The notes under the pieces: generated by a model
What the model saw: only the letters and a program-made list of their open reading frames with translations
What the model was told of the DNA's origin: nothing
Databases searched by the model: none
Part shown: piece after piece, positions 62,322 through 64,000 of the stretch
Numbering within the stretch: position 1 is the stretch's first letter
Layout of the letters: every line of letters starts with the position of its first letter
Translations under genes and position numbers: made by a program
Assembly (NCBI RefSeq): GCF_900102885.1
Contig: NZ_FNGE01000002.1
Location: 1 to 64,000, forward strand
Length of the DNA: 64,000 nt
Direction: 5' to 3'
DNA from: Paracoccus chinensis
GTDB taxonomy: Bacteria > Pseudomonadota > Alphaproteobacteria > Rhodobacterales > Rhodobacteraceae

Positions 62322-63248
62322 ATGGCGGACGATCCGTATGCCGCACTGGGCGTGTCGAAGACGGCCAGCGATGCCGAGATCAAGAAGGCCTACCGCAGGA
62401 TCGCCAAGACGGATCACCCGGACCTGACGGACGATCCGAAGGCGCATGAGCGCTTCAAGGCGGCCTCGGCCGCCTACGACCTGCTGAAGGACCCCGCCCG
62501 GCGCGCCCGCTTCGATCGGGGCGAGATCGACGCCCAGGGGCAGGAGCGTCCTCAGCGCCGCTATTACCGCGACTTCTCGGAGGCGCCGGACAATCCCTAT
62601 CGCGGGCAGGCGGACTACGGCGATTTCTCGGACGTCTTTTCCGATCTTTTTGGCGAGCGCGGCTTCCGGCAGGGGGGCTTCGGGGGCGGTGCGCGCAGCT
62701 TCGACATGCGCGGGCAGGACCACCGTTATACGCTCGAGGTCGATTTCATGACCGCGGCGCGGGGCGGCACGACCCGCATCACCCTGCCGGACGGCAACGT
62801 GCTGGACGTGAACATCCCGGCCGGCACCCGCGACGGCCAGACCATCCGACTGCGGGGCAAGGGCGGCGCGGGCATGGGCAACGGCCAGCCGGGCGACGCG
62901 CTGCTGGCGGTCACCGTGCGCGAGGACCCCGACTGGCGGCGCGAGGGCGACGACGTGACCACGGTGCTTCCGATCTCGCTGGACGAGGCGGTGCTGGGGG
63001 GCAGGGTCCAGGCGCAGACGATCGACGGGCCGGTGATGCTGACGATTCCGCGCGGCGCCTCCTCGGGGCAGAAGCTCAGGTTGCGGGGCCGGGGGCTGGC
63101 CGGGTCAGGCGGCAAGCGCGGGGACCAGCATGTCGAGCTGCGCATCGTCATGCCGCCGCAGGTCGACGACGAACTGGCCCGCTTCATCGAAACCTGGCGC
63201 AAGGACCATGCCTACAACCCGCGCGCCGCAGGGGGGAAAGGACGATGA
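62322..63248 (+). CDS. cbpA: DnaJ-class chaperone (CbpA type)
   Basis: A 308-residue type III-like J protein. The J domain (2-68) has DPYAALGVSKTASDAEIKKA and the HPD motif in KTDHPDLTDD. A Gly-rich linker (about 110-130, GGFGGGARS) leads to the two beta-barrel substrate domains with no zinc fingers (DHRYTLEVDFMTAARGGTTR, MLTIPRGASSGQKLRLRGRG). It stimulates DnaK. Its stop overlaps cbpM (ATGA). Confidence 0.92.
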   Translation: MADDPYAALGVSKTASDAEIKKAYRRIAKTDHPDLTDDPKAHERFKAASAAYDLLKDPARRARFDRGEIDAQGQERPQRRYYRDFSEAPDNPYRGQADYGDFSDVFSDLFGERGFRQGGFGGGARSFDMRGQDHRYTLEVDFMTAARGGTTRITLPDGNVLDVNIPAGTRDGQTIRLRGKGGAGMGNGQPGDALLAVTVREDPDWRREGDDVTTVLPISLDEAVLGGRVQAQTIDGPVMLTIPRGASSGQKLRLRGRGLAGSGGKRGDQHVELRIVMPPQVDDELARFIETWRKDHAYNPRAAGGKGR

Positions 63249-63601
63249 TCCGCCATTCGATGACCCGCGACGAGATCCTGTCGCTGATCCCCGATCTTTC
63301 GCCCGAGGCGCTGGCGGCGCTGACCGAGGCGGGCGTCATCCAGCCCCTTCTGGGCGAGGGCGAGCCGCGCTTCCGCGAAATCGACGCCGCGCGCCTGCAG
63401 CTTGCCGTCGAGCTGGAGGAAATGTTCCGGCTCGACCCCGAGGCCCTGGGGCTGGTCCTGTCGCTGATCGACCAGCTGAACGGGATCAGGGGAGAGATGC
63501 GGGCGGTGCTGGGCGCGCTGGCGGAAGAGCCGCCCGAGACCCGCGCCCGGCTGCGCCGCGTGATCCACGAGACGCGGCTTCTGCGGGTGCGGCGTGAGTG
63601 A
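63245..63601 (+). CDS. cbpM: chaperone modulator CbpM-like protein
   Basis: A 118-residue helical protein resembling CbpM, which binds the J domain of CbpA and inhibits it. It has a MerR-like beginning (LSPEALAALTEAGVIQPLLG, FREIDAARLQLAVELEE) and a C-terminal helix. The coupled cbpA-cbpM pair supports the call. Confidence 0.85.
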   Translation: MIRHSMTRDEILSLIPDLSPEALAALTEAGVIQPLLGEGEPRFREIDAARLQLAVELEEMFRLDPEALGLVLSLIDQLNGIRGEMRAVLGALAEEPPETRARLRRVIHETRLLRVRRE

Positions 63602-63638
63602 GCGAATCCACCTGCGGCCCGGCGGCCCCGCGCCGGAC

Positions 63639-64000
63639 ATGGCCGAGGCTCAGGGTGGCTGCCACTGCGGCGCGGTGCGGTTCCGTGCAGCCCTGGCGCA
63701 GGGGCTGGGTTCGGCGGGCCGCTGCACCTGTTCCTATTGCCGGATGAAGGGCAGCATCTGGGTCACGGTGGCGGACGGGGGCTTCCGGCTGCTTTCGGGC
63801 GCTGGCGATCTGGAAACCTATCGTTTCGGCTCGGGTGTAGCAGCCCATCATTTCTGCCGGGTCTGCGGCATCAACACGCACCACCACCGCAGCTCGGTTC
63901 CCGGCCAGGTCGCCGTCAGCGCGGCCTGCCTTGACGGCGTGAGCCCCTTCGACTTTCTCGAACTGCCGGTCTGGGACGGCGAGCGCGAGGCCTCGGGGGA
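63639..64000 (+). CDS. GFA-family protein (partial, runs off the window)
   Basis: The frame holds the zinc cysteines of the GFA/CENP-V fold: GGCHCGAVRFRA, RCTCSYCRMKG and HHFCRVCGINTHHH. Members are called glutathione-dependent formaldehyde-activating enzymes, but most have unknown function. The start is either ATG 63639 or GTG 63594, which would overlap cbpM by 8 bp. The 3' end is outside the window; at least 120 residues are visible without a stop. Confidence 0.85.
   Translation, partial: MAEAQGGCHCGAVRFRAALAQGLGSAGRCTCSYCRMKGSIWVTVADGGFRLLSGAGDLETYRFGSGVAAHHFCRVCGINTHHHRSSVPGQVAVSAACLDGVSPFDFLELPVWDGEREASG

Overview
The window is high-GC, gene-dense alphaproteobacterial chromosome. The rRNA operon tail with a downstream initiator tRNA, the rpmH-rnpA-yidD block, the sequence style of L34, ExbB and HemP, and the frequent ATGA/GTGA coupled starts all fit Rhodobacterales, most likely Paracoccus or a close relative. 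The genus is inferred from recalled family resemblance, not from a search.

Layout. 1-390: end of an rrn operon (5S rRNA, tRNA-fMet, terminator). 391-1164: apparently decayed DNA. 1165-8787 (-): three-gene signalling operon with a stand-alone receiver, a 1745-residue multi-HAMP hybrid histidine kinase and a receiver-PAS-kinase-receiver protein. 8788-10283: decayed DNA with an epoxide hydrolase pseudogene. 10408-14410 (+): trehalose operon otsB - GH15 - otsA. 14455-15169: remnant of a DUF305 gene beside a cytochrome c. 15448-19228: AbrB-type membrane protein, alpha/beta hydrolase, SLC13 permease with RCK domains. 19323-23909: TerB-like protein and a second signalling operon (hybrid kinase, receiver, CBS protein). 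24061-25781: pabB-pabC. 25897-26385: DUF411 copper-type protein. 26605-28112: acetyl-CoA hydrolase/CoA-transferase gene split by a one-base frameshift.

28258-39425 is an 11.2-kb integrated element bounded by perfect 46-bp direct repeats, one of them inside tRNA-Arg(ACG). It carries an integrase next to the tRNA, a MerR/AlpA-like regulator, two divergent Arc-like ribbon-helix-helix proteins facing each other across three near-identical operators, a Toprim/TopoVIA-like protein with a RepA-like ATPase, and an HK97 head and packaging set (connector, large terminase, HNH nuclease, capsid, protease, portal). It has no recognisable tail or lysis gene. It therefore looks like a capsid-forming phage satellite (cf-PICI type) that would need a helper phage for tails, and it is the most interesting object in the window.

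39527-55854: sensor kinase; rpmH-rnpA-yidD-ttcA (+); nitrilase-like/GNAT/SnoaL operon (-); phosphomannomutase; capsule export genes kpsT, kpsE and kpsM; yidC-MOSC-engB (-); PfkB kinase and a small metallopeptidase (-); gltX. The usual rpmH-rnpA-yidD-yidC-MOSC-engB string is split in two and its halves face each other, as an inversion would produce. 55943-59655: iron block with tonB-exbD-exbB (-) divergent from hemP-bfd-bfr (+). 59819-61945: lower-GC alpha/beta-hydrolase-like and glycosyltransferase genes beside tRNA-Met. 62322-64000: cbpA-type DnaJ protein, cbpM modulator, and a GFA-family gene cut by the window end.
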